DNA of 64,000 nucleotides from Levilactobacillus brevis ATCC 14869 = DSM 20054 (GTDB lineage Bacteria > Bacillota > Bacilli > Lactobacillales > Lactobacillaceae), in the NCBI RefSeq assembly GCF_001433855.1, contig NZ_AZCP01000002.1, forward strand, positions 186,001 through 250,000. The letters are read 5' to 3'. This document shows positions 55,410 to 64,000 of the stretch, in pieces. Under the pieces are notes generated by a model, which was not told the DNA's origin, made no database searches, and saw only the letters and a program-made list of their open reading frames with translations. A program made the position numbers and the translations under genes. Positions within the stretch are counted from its first letter, which is position 1; each line of letters starts with the position of its first letter.

Positions 55410-55982
55410 TCAACTATCAACTGCTTGGTCTTGCTCAAGCGTCGTCATGAGCGCATCCAACTTGAGTTGTGTCTGTTGCCAATGATCATTGTTTAGTTGA
55501 ACAGCCCGGCCCTTTAAGGCTAAGGGCATCTTTAAATCACGACGATACTCTGGGCTAGCCAGACGCTGAGCCATCATTGATTTGTCATCACCCCGTTGGC
55601 TTAATCGACCCGCTAACTGCTCTGAATCACTAACTGTTAGGAAAATAATCACGGCCTGATCGCCTAACTCTTGGGCATAAGTAATCGCCCCTTTTGTATC
55701 CAAAACAATTGCAGCAAACGGTGCCCGTTCAAATCCTGCCGCAATTCCTTCGCGCGACGACCCGTAATGATAACCGGCATATACGACCGATTCCAAGTAG
55801 TGCTTTTGTTGGAAGCTTACCTCATCTTCAAAGTAATAATCGACACCATCAACTTCTCCCTGACGTGGTGGCCGGGTTGTATGGGTCACAATTTTTGTCA
55901 CAGGGTAGTTTTTAACCAAGTAATCTTGGACGGTGGTTTTTCCCGTTCCCGTTGCGCCGGTAATCACCAGTACCTTATGCAT
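55410..55982 (-). CDS. Guanylate-kinase-like P-loop protein
   Basis: This 190-residue protein has Walker A ITGATGTGKTTVQ and the guanylate-kinase block VTHTTRPPRQGEVDGVDYYFEDEVSFQ followed by the GMP-binding-like segment VVYAGYHYGSSREGI. It is probably a paralogue of the housekeeping Gmk, which lactobacilli encode elsewhere. It overlaps the Nudix gene by 8 bases. A role in nucleotide clean-up is suggested only by the partner. The catalytic status is not known. Confidence 0.85.
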   Translation of the reverse strand: MHKVLVITGATGTGKTTVQDYLVKNYPVTKIVTHTTRPPRQGEVDGVDYYFEDEVSFQQKHYLESVVYAGYHYGSSREGIAAGFERAPFAAIVLDTKGAITYAQELGDQAVIIFLTVSDSEQLAGRLSQRGDDKSMMAQRLASPEYRRDLKMPLALKGRAVQLNNDHWQQTQLKLDALMTTLEQDQAVDS

Positions 55983-56397
55983 GATGATAATCCTCCAAAT
56001 AGGTATTAGCTTGATCCAGCAAGCCCTTTAAGTTGTCGTAACTCAGTGTGTCACGTGCCGTCGCGTAATCAAACCAGCCAAATGCACTGATTTCAACTGT
56101 TTGTCGCTCAATGACACTGTCCGCTGGCACTAACGCTGTATACAAGACCACATGCTTATGGTGGCCATTAACCATGTCATAATCCAAATCTGCATGAAAA
56201 TCTGGATTGATGGCTACATCTAATTGGGTTTCTTCCTTTATCTCACGTACGGCCGTTTGCAGATCACTTTCGTCCCCTTCGACATGGCCTTTAGGGAAAC
56301 CCCAGAAATTACTGGTGGCACTTTTTAACAATAAATATTCAAGCCGCCCATCTACCAGCCGGTACACGACAGCCCCACTTGCTCTTTCGGTAATCAT
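55975..56397 (-). CDS. Nudix hydrolase (Ap4A hydrolase type)
   Basis: This 140-residue enzyme has the Nudix box GHVEGDESDLQTAVREIKEET (Gx5Ex7REUxEE form) and the N-terminal GAVVYRLVDGRLEYLLLKS typical of bis(5'-nucleosyl)-tetraphosphatases. It should hydrolyse dinucleoside polyphosphates or similar molecules. It overlaps the guanylate-kinase-like gene, indicating translational coupling. Confidence 0.88.
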   Translation of the reverse strand: MITERASGAVVYRLVDGRLEYLLLKSATSNFWGFPKGHVEGDESDLQTAVREIKEETQLDVAINPDFHADLDYDMVNGHHKHVVLYTALVPADSVIERQTVEISAFGWFDYATARDTLSYDNLKGLLDQANTYLEDYHHA

Positions 56398-56569
56398 GCG
56401 TCATTGCCTCCTCAGAATTGACTAAACTCCTTTCATTTTAAATCGAAATGGTCTGTAATGGGAGTCCTTTACCTGACTTTTGTTAAAACAAGTCCCAACT
56501 CTCATTGACTTTTAATTTAACTCTAGGGTACACTATCCGAGATATCACCATTTATTAAGGAGGGTTTTT

Positions 56570-57964
56570 ATGGGACTTGCGCGCATCTTTCGCCGCGAAA
56601 ATTTAGATAATTACTTAAAAAGTGACCAGCATTTTGCCAAGACCATGTCAGCAAAAGATTTGATGTCACTCGGGATTGGTGCCGTGATTGGTACTGGGAT
56701 TTTCATTCTTCCGGGGACAATTGCTGCCCAGTATAGTGGCCCCGGGATCGTTTTATCCTTTCTCCTAGCCGCTGTGGTCTGTTCAACGGCCGCCATGTGT
56801 TACGCCGAATTCGCTTCGGTTTTACCAGTGGCCGGATCGGCTTACTCTTACGGTAATCTCGTCTTCGGGGAAATCATCGGTTGGATCCTTGGTTGGGCAC
56901 TGATTTTGGAATATGTGCTAGCTGTGGCAGCCGTGGCCAACGCTTTTGGCGCTTACTTTAAATCTTTTCTAGCTGGGTTTGGGGTCAACCTACCGACTGC
57001 CATCACGGGACCTTATGACCCTAGTCATGGCACCTACGGCAATATCATTGCCATTTTAGTCGTCTTCCTCATCAGCTGGCTACTGAATCGTGGTATGCGC
57101 GAATCCATGCGGATTAACAACGCGATTGTCATTGTTAAAATTGCTATTATTATTTTATTTGTGGTGGTTGGCATTTTTTATGTTAAACCCGCTAATTGGC
57201 AACCATTTGCGCCATTCGGTTCCAAGGGAATTCTTCGGGGGGCCTCGACCGTTTTCTTCGCATATCTCGGTTTTGACGTCGTCTCAGCTTCAGCTGCCGA
57301 AGTCAAGAACCCCAAGCGAAACATGCCCATCGGGATTATCGGAACATTGATTGTCGCTACCGTCCTCTACATGATGGTGGCCATCGTTTTAACCGGTATG
57401 GTGCATTACACCAAGCTTAACGTTGCCGATCCCGTAGCCCTTGCCCTAACGCTGGTTCATCAAAACTGGACTTCCGGCATTATCTCATTGGGTGCGCTGG
57501 CCGGCATGTTTACCATGATGGTCACCATGATCTATAGTTCTTCACGGCTCATCTATTCCGTTGGTCGCGATGGCTTATTGCCTAAGTTCTTGGGAAAAAT
57601 CGATCACCAAACTGGAACCCCTAAGCACAGCTTAGCCGTCATTACCGTGGTCATCGCTGTGTTAGGTGGCTTCGTCCCCTTAGCTCAATTGACCAATCTG
57701 GTTAATATTGGGACGTTGGTTGCTTTCCTCTTTGTTTCCTTTGGGATTATCCGGCTCCGACATCTCGATAACTTGCCGCATAATACGGGATTCCAAGTTC
57801 CCTTTTATCCCGTTTTACCCATTGTCTCTGGACTCTTATGTTTCTACATGATGCTCCAGCTTCCCGCGGAAACGTGGATTGCCTCTAGTATTTGGTTTGC
57901 ATTAGGACTCATTATTTACTTTAGTTATGGTCTGCGCCACAGTCGTTTAAACGACCAGGCCTAG
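56570..57964 (+). CDS. APC-family amino-acid permease (YfnA/CAT-like)
   Basis: This 464-residue protein has 12 or so membrane segments. It starts with a short amphipathic stretch (LDNYLKSDQHFAKTM) and the motif LGIGAVIGTGIFILPG, then SAYSYGNLVFGEIIGWILGW and FFAYLGFDVVSASAAEVKNP. These are characteristic of cationic or branched-chain amino-acid permeases of firmicutes (YfnA type). The gene follows AAGGAGGG. It lies 36 bases before pepX and may share its transcript. The substrate is unknown. Confidence 0.88.
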   Translation: MGLARIFRRENLDNYLKSDQHFAKTMSAKDLMSLGIGAVIGTGIFILPGTIAAQYSGPGIVLSFLLAAVVCSTAAMCYAEFASVLPVAGSAYSYGNLVFGEIIGWILGWALILEYVLAVAAVANAFGAYFKSFLAGFGVNLPTAITGPYDPSHGTYGNIIAILVVFLISWLLNRGMRESMRINNAIVIVKIAIIILFVVVGIFYVKPANWQPFAPFGSKGILRGASTVFFAYLGFDVVSASAAEVKNPKRNMPIGIIGTLIVATVLYMMVAIVLTGMVHYTKLNVADPVALALTLVHQNWTSGIISLGALAGMFTMMVTMIYSSSRLIYSVGRDGLLPKFLGKIDHQTGTPKHSLAVITVVIAVLGGFVPLAQLTNLVNIGTLVAFLFVSFGIIRLRHLDNLPHNTGFQVPFYPVLPIVSGLLCFYMMLQLPAETWIASSIWFALGLIIYFSYGLRHSRLNDQA

Positions 57965-58000
57965 TCACTCGTTTCTAACTTAAAAGGTAGGCGAAAATTT

Positions 58001-60436
58001 ATGCGCAATCAACAATTTGCAATTCGACCAACCACGCTGGATCAAGCGCGCGTGGAACTTCAACAGATTCACTTCTTAGATGACACCAATCTGTCATTTA
58101 CGACGCCAAGCGACCTTCTACGGGATTTCTACGACCGGAGTTGGCCCGAGTACACCACCAGCAGCGTGGTTGCTCAACAGCTCAGTAACCTCATGGCAAC
58201 GCCTGAAACTGATGGCCTAACCTATTTGACCACCCATGAGCAGGTCCCGATTGATGTCTTCTATAATCTGGCCCTGCAACGACTCGGCTTTGCGGTAGAT
58301 TTAGACTTTCAGCTCACCGATCCATTAGCAGCCATGACTAAGATTCAATTACCCGTGGCTGACCATGAAGGAACGACCTTTACTTTAAATGAATTAATGA
58401 ATGCGTGGTACGTCTTACTCACCACGCACAACAAAACTGGTCAGACTTTCTTAGATCAATTGACCACACACGGTTATTTTGCACCACTCATTCATGATAA
58501 CAGCGTGCCTAAGCCCCTCATCTTCAATGGTAAGGCCCAGGCCGTCTTTGATACGACCCAATTAATTCATGAAGTGGTTTACGTTGAAAGCCCGCAGGAT
58601 ACGGATCATGACGGCCACCGTGACTTGCTCAAAGCCGAAGTCATCCGACCTGCTGAAACGGCTAACGGACTCAAGGTTCCGGTCCTGTATACGGCTAGTC
58701 CTTACAATCAGGGGACTAACGACGAGGTAGGAGAAGCTCTGACGCACAACGTCAACGTTCCGCTCACTGCCAAGCAGCCAGCGGCCACAACCTTAGCCGA
58801 TGTCACGGCTGAGCCAGTGACCACCCCGCTGCCAGATGCACGGCCAGTGACAGCGACAACCCACACTGCGGCAGAAACGTTTGCTCGTGAGCAATCATAC
58901 ACCCTCAACGACTATTTCTTAGCCCGGGGATTTGCCGTCGTCTACGCGGCTGGTATTGGAACCAAAGACTCTGACGGGTTACGGACCACTGGCGATCCGG
59001 AAGAGACCACCTCAACAATTGCCATCATTGAATGGCTAGCAGGCAACCGCACTGCCTTTACTACCCGCAATGCAACTCAGGCCATTCCGGCTTGGTGGAG
59101 TAACCATCAAGTTGCCATGACCGGCCGGTCGTACCTTGGCACCTTAGCAACAGCAGCCGCAACAACTGGGGTAGCTGGTCTTAAAACCGTTATCAGTGAA
59201 GCGGCCATTTCCAACTGGTACGATTATTACCGTGATGGCGGTTTGGTCGTTGCCCCAGGTGGCTTTCCCGGTGAAGACGCCGACGTGTTGGCCGAAGAAA
59301 CCTTTAGTCGGCAACTTCTAGCCGGTGATTATCACCGGATTCAAGAAAAATGGCAACATCAGTTAGCCGCCATCACTCAGAAGCAAGACCGCGTGACCGG
59401 AAATTACAATCGCTTCTGGGATGCCCGCAACTATCTCAAAAATGCCAAAAATATTAAAGCTGATCTGTTGCTCGTCCACGGGTTAAACGACTGGAATGTA
59501 AAACCACGAAATGTCAACAATCTTTGGCGGGCTGTGCGCGACTTGCCCGTGACTAAGAAACTTATCTTGCATCAAGGCCAGCACATTTACATCAATGCCT
59601 TTCGGTCGATTGACTACACGGATATCGTAAACCTATGGCTGACGCATGAACTGTTAGGCGTTGACAATCACGCTGAAACTTTATTGCCTAATGTCATCAT
59701 CCAAGATAATGTGACGCCAGAAACCTGGCAAGCGTACCCCGATTGGGATGCCCCTAGCAATCCGGTTCAGCACTTTAACCTCCAAGCTGACGAGTTAGTC
59801 GCCCCCAGTGATCACATCCCTGCGGCGGCCACCAGCTTTAACGATCAATTACCAGTCGATCAATTTAATCATTACACGCACCACATTGACGAGTGGCAAG
59901 CCGATTTACTCGGTGATAAACATAACGCGATGTTTAAGCACCGGCTACTATTCAAATCGGCCGTTTTGACCGACGACTTGGTCTTAGACGGTCGGCCCAC
60001 CATTGACTTGCAAGTCGCGGTTAACCAGCCACTGGGACTGCTCAGTTTTCAATTAGTCGACTATGGTGATGCTAAACGATTAGGCGTCAGTCCAACACCT
60101 TTACGGATCCGATTGGATGAAGGTTATCGCTGGCGTGAAGACAATCTGCGCGAATTTACTGTGGCTGCAACCACGCCATGGAAAATGATTACCAAAGGTC
60201 ACCGGAATCTGCAAAATCGAACCAACGCCTATCAAGTGGATGAACTCAAACCCAATACTTTCTATGACTTGAGTGTCACCTTACAGCCCACCCACTACCG
60301 GTTACTAGCCGGTCATCAATTGGGGCTCGTTATTTATGCGACCGACTTTGGGATGACCGTCCGTGGTAATCAGGATTTGCAGTACTCCATTCAGTTAGGC
60401 CAGTCGGCGCTTCACGTACCATTCATCACCGATTAA
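58001..60436 (+). CDS. pepX: Xaa-Pro dipeptidyl-peptidase PepX
   Basis: This 811-residue S15 serine peptidase releases Xaa-Pro dipeptides. The N-terminal helical domain of ~200 residues is specific to lactic bacteria. The catalytic Ser is in [10 protein letters not shown], the Asp in [10 protein letters not shown] and the His in HQGQHIY. A C-terminal beta-sandwich ends the protein. It is intracellular, with no signal. With PepI downstream it completes a proline-peptide route after Opp uptake. Confidence 0.97.
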   Translation: MRNQQFAIRPTTLDQARVELQQIHFLDDTNLSFTTPSDLLRDFYDRSWPEYTTSSVVAQQLSNLMATPETDGLTYLTTHEQVPIDVFYNLALQRLGFAVDLDFQLTDPLAAMTKIQLPVADHEGTTFTLNELMNAWYVLLTTHNKTGQTFLDQLTTHGYFAPLIHDNSVPKPLIFNGKAQAVFDTTQLIHEVVYVESPQDTDHDGHRDLLKAEVIRPAETANGLKVPVLYTASPYNQGTNDEVGEALTHNVNVPLTAKQPAATTLADVTAEPVTTPLPDARPVTATTHTAAETFAREQSYTLNDYFLARGFAVVYAAGIGTKDSDGLRTTGDPEETTSTIAIIEWLAGNRTAFTTRNATQAIPAWWSNHQVAMTGRSYLGTLATAAATTGVAGLKTVISEAAISNWYDYYRDGGLVVAPGGFPGEDADVLAEETFSRQLLAGDYHRIQEKWQHQLAAITQKQDRVTGNYNRFWDARNYLKNAKNIKADLLLVHGLNDWNVKPRNVNNLWRAVRDLPVTKKLILHQGQHIYINAFRSIDYTDIVNLWLTHELLGVDNHAETLLPNVIIQDNVTPETWQAYPDWDAPSNPVQHFNLQADELVAPSDHIPAAATSFNDQLPVDQFNHYTHHIDEWQADLLGDKHNAMFKHRLLFKSAVLTDDLVLDGRPTIDLQVAVNQPLGLLSFQLVDYGDAKRLGVSPTPLRIRLDEGYRWREDNLREFTVAATTPWKMITKGHRNLQNRTNAYQVDELKPNTFYDLSVTLQPTHYRLLAGHQLGLVIYATDFGMTVRGNQDLQYSIQLGQSALHVPFITD

Positions 60437-60513
60437 GCCACCACAGTTTGGAATTCACGCGAATAGTGATAGACTAATAATTAACTTCATTGACAGAAAC
60501 GGAGGAATTTTTT

Positions 60514-61425
60514 ATGAAACAAGGGACCACAATTATCACACTTGATAACGGCTACCATCTTTGGACCAATACCCAAGGTACTGGCGACATTCATTTACTC
60601 GCTTTACACGGTGGCCCTGGTGGCAACCATGAATACTGGGAAGACACGGCTAAGCAGTTGGCCGCCCAAGGATTGAACGTTCAAGTTCACATGTACGATC
60701 AATTAGGTTCTTGGTATTCTGATCAACCTGACTACAGTGACCCAGAAATTGCTAAGAAGTATCTCACGTATGATTACTACTTGGACGAAGTTGAAGAAGT
60801 TCGGCAAAAGCTGGGCATTGATGACTTCTATCTGATTGGTCAATCATGGGGTGGCGCACTGGTTCAAATGTACGCGGCTAAGTATGGTCAACACTTAAAG
60901 GGCGCCATTATTTCCTCCATGGTTGATAACATTGACGAATACGTGGAAAGTATTAACCACATTCGGGAAACGGCTTTAACGGCAGACCAAGTCGCTTACA
61001 TGAAGCAAATTGAGGCTGAAGGTAACTACGACGATGCCAAGTACCAGAGCTATGTTGACATCTTAAATGATGGTTACGTTGATCGGAAAAAGCCAGCCGC
61101 TATTTCTCACCTCATCAGTACGATGGCAACTGACGTCTATGGTGCCTTCCAAGGTGACAATGAATTCGTCATCAAGGGAAAGCTGGCTGAATGGAACTTC
61201 CGTGATCATTTGAAGGACATTCAAGTGCCAACCCTCCTGACATTTGGGGAACATGAAACCATGCCATTGGCAACTGGTCAGAAAATGGCAGAGCTTATCC
61301 CTCACTCTCGCTTTGTGACTACCCCTGAAGGTGGCCACCACCACATGATCGATAATGCCCCTGTGTATTACGATCACTTGGCAACGTTTATTCGCGACGT
61401 GGAAGCCAATAATTTTAACGATTAA
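60514..61425 (+). CDS. pepI: Proline iminopeptidase (S33 alpha/beta hydrolase)
   Basis: This 303-residue enzyme releases N-terminal proline. HGGPGGNHEYWED is the oxyanion region, IGQSWGGALVQMYAAKYGQ holds the nucleophile Ser, FGEHETMP the Asp and PEGGHHHMIDN the His. GGAGGA stands before the ATG at 60514, so the longer frame from 60490 is not used. It lies 77 bases after pepX and is ended by a terminator. Confidence 0.92.
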   Translation: MKQGTTIITLDNGYHLWTNTQGTGDIHLLALHGGPGGNHEYWEDTAKQLAAQGLNVQVHMYDQLGSWYSDQPDYSDPEIAKKYLTYDYYLDEVEEVRQKLGIDDFYLIGQSWGGALVQMYAAKYGQHLKGAIISSMVDNIDEYVESINHIRETALTADQVAYMKQIEAEGNYDDAKYQSYVDILNDGYVDRKKPAAISHLISTMATDVYGAFQGDNEFVIKGKLAEWNFRDHLKDIQVPTLLTFGEHETMPLATGQKMAELIPHSRFVTTPEGGHHHMIDNAPVYYDHLATFIRDVEANNFND

Positions 61426-61427
61426 TC

Positions 61428-61471
61428 TAAAAAACCAACCGACGCTGAAAGGCGATGGTTGGTTTTTTATT
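61428..61471 (+). terminator. pepI terminator
   Basis: AAAAAACCAACC pairs with GGTTGGTTTTTT, with a small inner stem (CGCTGAAAGGCG), 3 bases after the stop. Confidence 0.85.
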
Positions 61472-61523
61472 TTCGACACAATTTAAGGTTTAAACTTAAC
61501 AATCCTTTTTTAGTTACTTATAG

Positions 61524-61556
61524 TAAAAAAATCGCTACAACTTTCGCTGTAGCGAT
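61524..61556 (-). terminator. Terminator of the L,D-transpeptidase gene
   Basis: ATCGCTACA and its complement flank an 8-base loop, with a T run (six) on the minus strand, 12 bases past the stop. Confidence 0.85.
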
Positions 61557-61567
61557 CCATCTAAATT

Positions 61568-62167
61568 CTAATCGTGAATAACAACCTTCATCCCATAAGG
61601 GACATGATTATAAACCCATTTGGCATCGGCAACTGATAGGCGCACACATCCATGAGAAGCGGCGGTCTTCCCTAGTTCCTCAGCCTCTTTCTTGATGTAA
61701 TTACCGTCGGCATCCGTTGGCACACTGTGGAACAAGTAAATCCCATGGTCTTTCCAAGAGACCCAATAACGGGCCCCTTCACCAGAACCTTGGTTATAGA
61801 AGAACTTGCCGCGTTCCGCTTGAATATGGTACGTTCCATGCGGCGTCTTGTTCTTACCAACCCCCGTTGAGCAATACATCGTGTATAGAATCTGTTGGCC
61901 ATCCCGAATATAGACCCGTTGTTTGCTGGTATTAACATCCAGCCAAGCATCCGGATGTTGCTTCAAGTTCGGATAGGCTTTGTTTTCTGACGGCTGACGC
62001 CAGTTAATGGTCTTGGCCTTCGTGGTGGTTGTTTTTTTCTTGGTCGTGGGTTGTGCGGTCGACTGGGTCGCATCATCCGCCGAACTCTTTTGAATCACAC
62101 GATTAATCCCCGCTGCCACAGCAACAATCAATACGACAATTACCAATAACCGTCTAAAACGTCTCAT
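61568..62167 (-). CDS. Secreted L,D-transpeptidase (YkuD domain)
   Basis: This 199-residue protein has an N-terminal signal or anchor (RLLVIVVLIVAVAAGI) and a Thr/Lys linker. The YkuD domain from about residue 70 carries the catalytic ASHGCVRLSV with the nucleophile Cys, preceded by the conserved YLFHSVP. It should cross-link peptidoglycan 3-3 or attach proteins. It is a single gene with its own terminator. Confidence 0.93.
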   Translation of the reverse strand: MRRFRRLLVIVVLIVAVAAGINRVIQKSSADDATQSTAQPTTKKKTTTTKAKTINWRQPSENKAYPNLKQHPDAWLDVNTSKQRVYIRDGQQILYTMYCSTGVGKNKTPHGTYHIQAERGKFFYNQGSGEGARYWVSWKDHGIYLFHSVPTDADGNYIKKEAEELGKTAASHGCVRLSVADAKWVYNHVPYGMKVVIHD

Positions 62168-62268
62168 GCTCTTCCGTCCTTTATCGATTTTTTCATCTCT
62201 AGCGTTAACTCTAACGGATTTTTCTGAAAAAGGGAATGCTTTTTACCAAAACGTAATCTCAGTGACAT

Positions 62269-63825
62269 CTAGTTGGTTGAGCCATTACGCAAACTCAACT
62301 TTTCCACGTTTAAAATCTTATCGACTAACCCGGTATAGAAGCTGGCCTCATGGCTAACAATGATGGCATTGCCAGGAAAGTCATTAATCGCCTGTTTTAA
62401 AGCTTGCTTCGTTTCGTCGTCCAAATGGTTAGTCGGTTCATCCATAATCAGGAAGTTGGCTGGCTCAAATTCCATTAAGGCCAATTTAACCTTGGTCTGT
62501 TCGCCCCCTGAGAGCTCACCAATGGGTTTCATCGCGTTAGCGGAATCCAAACCACATTTGGATAACTTCGTGCGAATCGCCTTTTGAGGTAACTTCTCGT
62601 ATTTGGCTTGGATAATTTGTAGCGGTGTTTGCTGGTTATTATCCCACACTAAATCTTGGCTGAAGTAGCTAATCCGTGCGGATGGTGAGAAGTGCGCCTC
62701 GCCACCCTTAGCTTTGATAATCCCCAGAATTGACTTAATCAATGTCGACTTCCCGACACCATTAAATCCGGTCAACCCGACCTTTTGATCAGTCGTGACG
62801 GAGAAGGTTACCGGTTTAAGTAATGGTCGATCATATCCCACGGATAACTCGTCAACGACTAAAGCATTTTGCGAACCCGTTTCTTGATAAGGAAAATCAA
62901 AATGGGCTTGCACATTGGTCGAAGGTGGATCGACCCGATCCAATCGATTAAGCATCTTTTCCCGCGATTTGGCCATTGTTGATTTTGAACCGGCCTTGTT
63001 CTTTCGAATAAAGCGTTCCGCCTTTTCGATCACAACCTGTTGCTTATCAAACTCCCGTTGCTGAGCCTTTTCACGTTCACCCCGTTGGCGCATGGCTTGC
63101 TTAAAGCTGCCCCGATACTTGGTAATTTGGCCGAAAGCCACGTTGATGATACAATTCGTCACATTCTGTAAAAAATCATAATCATGAGAAATGATGAGTG
63201 CTGCTCCGTCAAAATTATTCAGATAATCTTCCAACCACGCAATGTGGGCCACATCTAAGTAGTTGGTCGGTTCATCAAGTAAAATAACGTCAGGATTTTC
63301 CAATAATAACTTAGCCAAAATAATCTTCGACCGCTGGCCCCCAGACATCTTAGCGACGGCGTGATCCCGACCAATATCGTCCAGGCCCAACCCTGAGATC
63401 ACCCGTTCAATCTCAGTTTCAACGTCATAGAAGTTCCGGGCGTCTAGTTCTTCTTGAATCCGGCCCGCGCGTTCTAAGAGCTTGTCGTTCATCGTTTCAG
63501 CGTATTCCGTATACATGGCCGTCATGCGGTCATTCATGGCATACAAATCAGCATAGGCCGTATGAAGAAAATCAATTAATGTCATTCCATCAGGAATATC
63601 GGCATACTGGTCCAAATAACCAATGTGCGTCTTTTTTTGCCATTTAACTGTCCCAGTTAGGGGGAGTTCCTGTTCCGTAATAATCTTAATTAAGGTTGAC
63701 TTTCCAACCCCGTTTTGCCCGACGACACCCATGTGTTCGCCCTTTTCGAGGGTAAAACTGGCATTCTCGTAGAGTTTCTTATCAGCGAAGCTCATACTGA
63801 GATCGTCAACTTCTAATAGTGGCAC
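62269..63825 (-). CDS. ABC-F ATPase (YfmM-like)
   Basis: This 518-residue protein has two ABC domains and no membrane part. It has Walker A GQNGVGKSTLIK and FNGVGKSTLIK, signatures MSGGQRSK and LSGGEQTK, and Walker B VILLDEPTNYLD and LIMDEPTNHLD. The linker helices between (about 235-315) hold the Arg/Lys-rich P-site tRNA interaction motif region. ABC-F proteins act on the ribosome; some give antibiotic resistance. It starts at GTG (63825) after AAGGGAAGGA. Its leader has a terminator and a small ORF (63838-63940), pointing to translation-dependent attenuation. Confidence 0.93.
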   Translation of the reverse strand: MPLLEVDDLSMSFADKKLYENASFTLEKGEHMGVVGQNGVGKSTLIKIITEQELPLTGTVKWQKKTHIGYLDQYADIPDGMTLIDFLHTAYADLYAMNDRMTAMYTEYAETMNDKLLERAGRIQEELDARNFYDVETEIERVISGLGLDDIGRDHAVAKMSGGQRSKIILAKLLLENPDVILLDEPTNYLDVAHIAWLEDYLNNFDGAALIISHDYDFLQNVTNCIINVAFGQITKYRGSFKQAMRQRGEREKAQQREFDKQQVVIEKAERFIRKNKAGSKSTMAKSREKMLNRLDRVDPPSTNVQAHFDFPYQETGSQNALVVDELSVGYDRPLLKPVTFSVTTDQKVGLTGFNGVGKSTLIKSILGIIKAKGGEAHFSPSARISYFSQDLVWDNNQQTPLQIIQAKYEKLPQKAIRTKLSKCGLDSANAMKPIGELSGGEQTKVKLALMEFEPANFLIMDEPTNHLDDETKQALKQAINDFPGNAIIVSHEASFYTGLVDKILNVEKLSLRNGSTN

Positions 63826-63854
63826 GTGTATCCTTCCCTTCTTCTCTTACGCAG

Positions 63855-63880
63855 AAAAAAGCCCGACAGCGTCAGGCTTT
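63855..63880 (-). terminator. Leader terminator of the ABC-F gene
   Basis: On the minus strand AAAGCCTGAC pairs with GTCGGGCTTT (10 bp, one G-U) around loop GCT, then TTTTTTC. It ends 30 bases before the ABC-F start codon, too close for a promoter to fit well between them, so it is probably read through from upstream. Confidence 0.8.
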
Positions 63881-63907
63881 AATCCTAAAACTTATATAGG
63901 TAGTAAC

Positions 63908-63940
63908 TTACCACGAAATACGGGGGTTCGTCAACTTCAT
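63908..63940 (-). CDS. Ten-codon leader ORF before the ABC-F gene
   Basis: The minus strand reads ATG AAG TTG ACG AAC CCC CGT ATT TCG TGG TAA, encoding MKLTNPRISW. It ends 27 bases before the leader terminator. Leader peptides of this size are known before ABC-F and other ribosome-drug resistance genes. The Shine-Dalgarno sequence is weak (AGG close to the ATG), so translation is unproven. Confidence 0.45.
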   Translation of the reverse strand: MKLTNPRISW

Positions 63941-63968
63941 GGCCTAGGAGGCTACCTATCATCTGTGA

Positions 63969-63974
63969 TATAAT
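63969..63974 (+). promoter_or_regulatory. Extended -10 for a gene beyond the right edge
   Basis: TGA-TATAAT on the plus strand is an extended -10 box. On the other strand the same site reads TATTAT and could serve the ABC-F leader. The window ends 26 bases later. Confidence 0.35.
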
Positions 63975-64000
63975 AGGTGAAATTTACTGCTTAAGGACTG

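Overview
The window reads as a chromosomal segment of a lactic acid bacterium of the family Lactobacillaceae, most like a Levilactobacillus/Lactiplantibacillus-type species. Supporting signs are AraA/AraD/AraB in the lactobacillar form, the peptidase set PepN, PepX, PepI and a C69 dipeptidase, Opp and glutamine-type ABC importers, a KxYKxGKxW/LPXTG surface protein, strong GGAGG ribosome binding sites, several TTG/GTG starts and moderate GC. No rRNA, tRNA, CRISPR array, prophage or insertion sequence was recognised.

Layout. 1-3.1 kb: the start of a GNAT gene running off the left edge, a three-gene operon (degenerate GcvH-like protein, RluA-type pseudouridine synthase, DUF1003 membrane protein) and two small plus-strand genes. 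3.1-16.3 kb: a pentose island. It holds araE-araB-araD-araA on the minus strand, the repressor gene araR, two related sugar O-acetyltransferase genes, and a divergent arabino-oligosaccharide locus made of an ArsR-type HTH fused to an unknown domain facing GH43, an MFS oligosaccharide symporter and GH51. 16.3-30.8 kb: recQ, an Rrf2 regulator divergent from an F420-reductase-like oxidoreductase, a C69 dipeptidase, an APC antiporter-like gene, pepN, an IscA-like small protein, a GH36 alpha-galactosidase and an LRR/LPXTG surface protein. 31.5-40.5 kb: coaA-GNAT-guaA, helD, a CPA2 antiporter and a histidine phosphatase. 40.5-53 kb: oppA (intact), oppA (broken by one amber codon), oppBCDF, hflX on the plus strand, and a glutamine-type ABC operon. 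53-64 kb: two envelope proteins, a Zur-type regulator, a Nudix/guanylate-kinase-like pair, an APC permease, pepX, pepI, an L,D-transpeptidase and an ABC-F ATPase.

How the genes work together. Arabino-oligosaccharides are probably imported by the MFS symporter and trimmed to L-arabinose inside the cell by the GH43 and GH51 enzymes. Free arabinose enters by AraE and passes through AraA, AraB and AraD to D-xylulose 5-phosphate. AraR (operator at 9142) and CcpA (cre-like sites at 9234, 11227, 12319 and 28377) plausibly set the sugar hierarchy. The ArsR-type fusion protein has two near-identical 18-bp palindromes in the divergent promoter region. The nitrogen side pairs Opp and amino-acid uptake with cytoplasmic peptidases.

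Most notable for follow-up: a probable ribosome-sensing attenuator (10-codon leader ORF, alternative hairpins and a terminator) before the ABC-F gene at the right edge; the ArsR-type HTH fused to an unknown C-terminal domain; a terminator-like hairpin inside the GH51 leader; a structured 55-bp repeat pair flanking helD; a GcvH-like protein without the lipoyl lysine; and the amber-interrupted oppA next to an intact paralogue.
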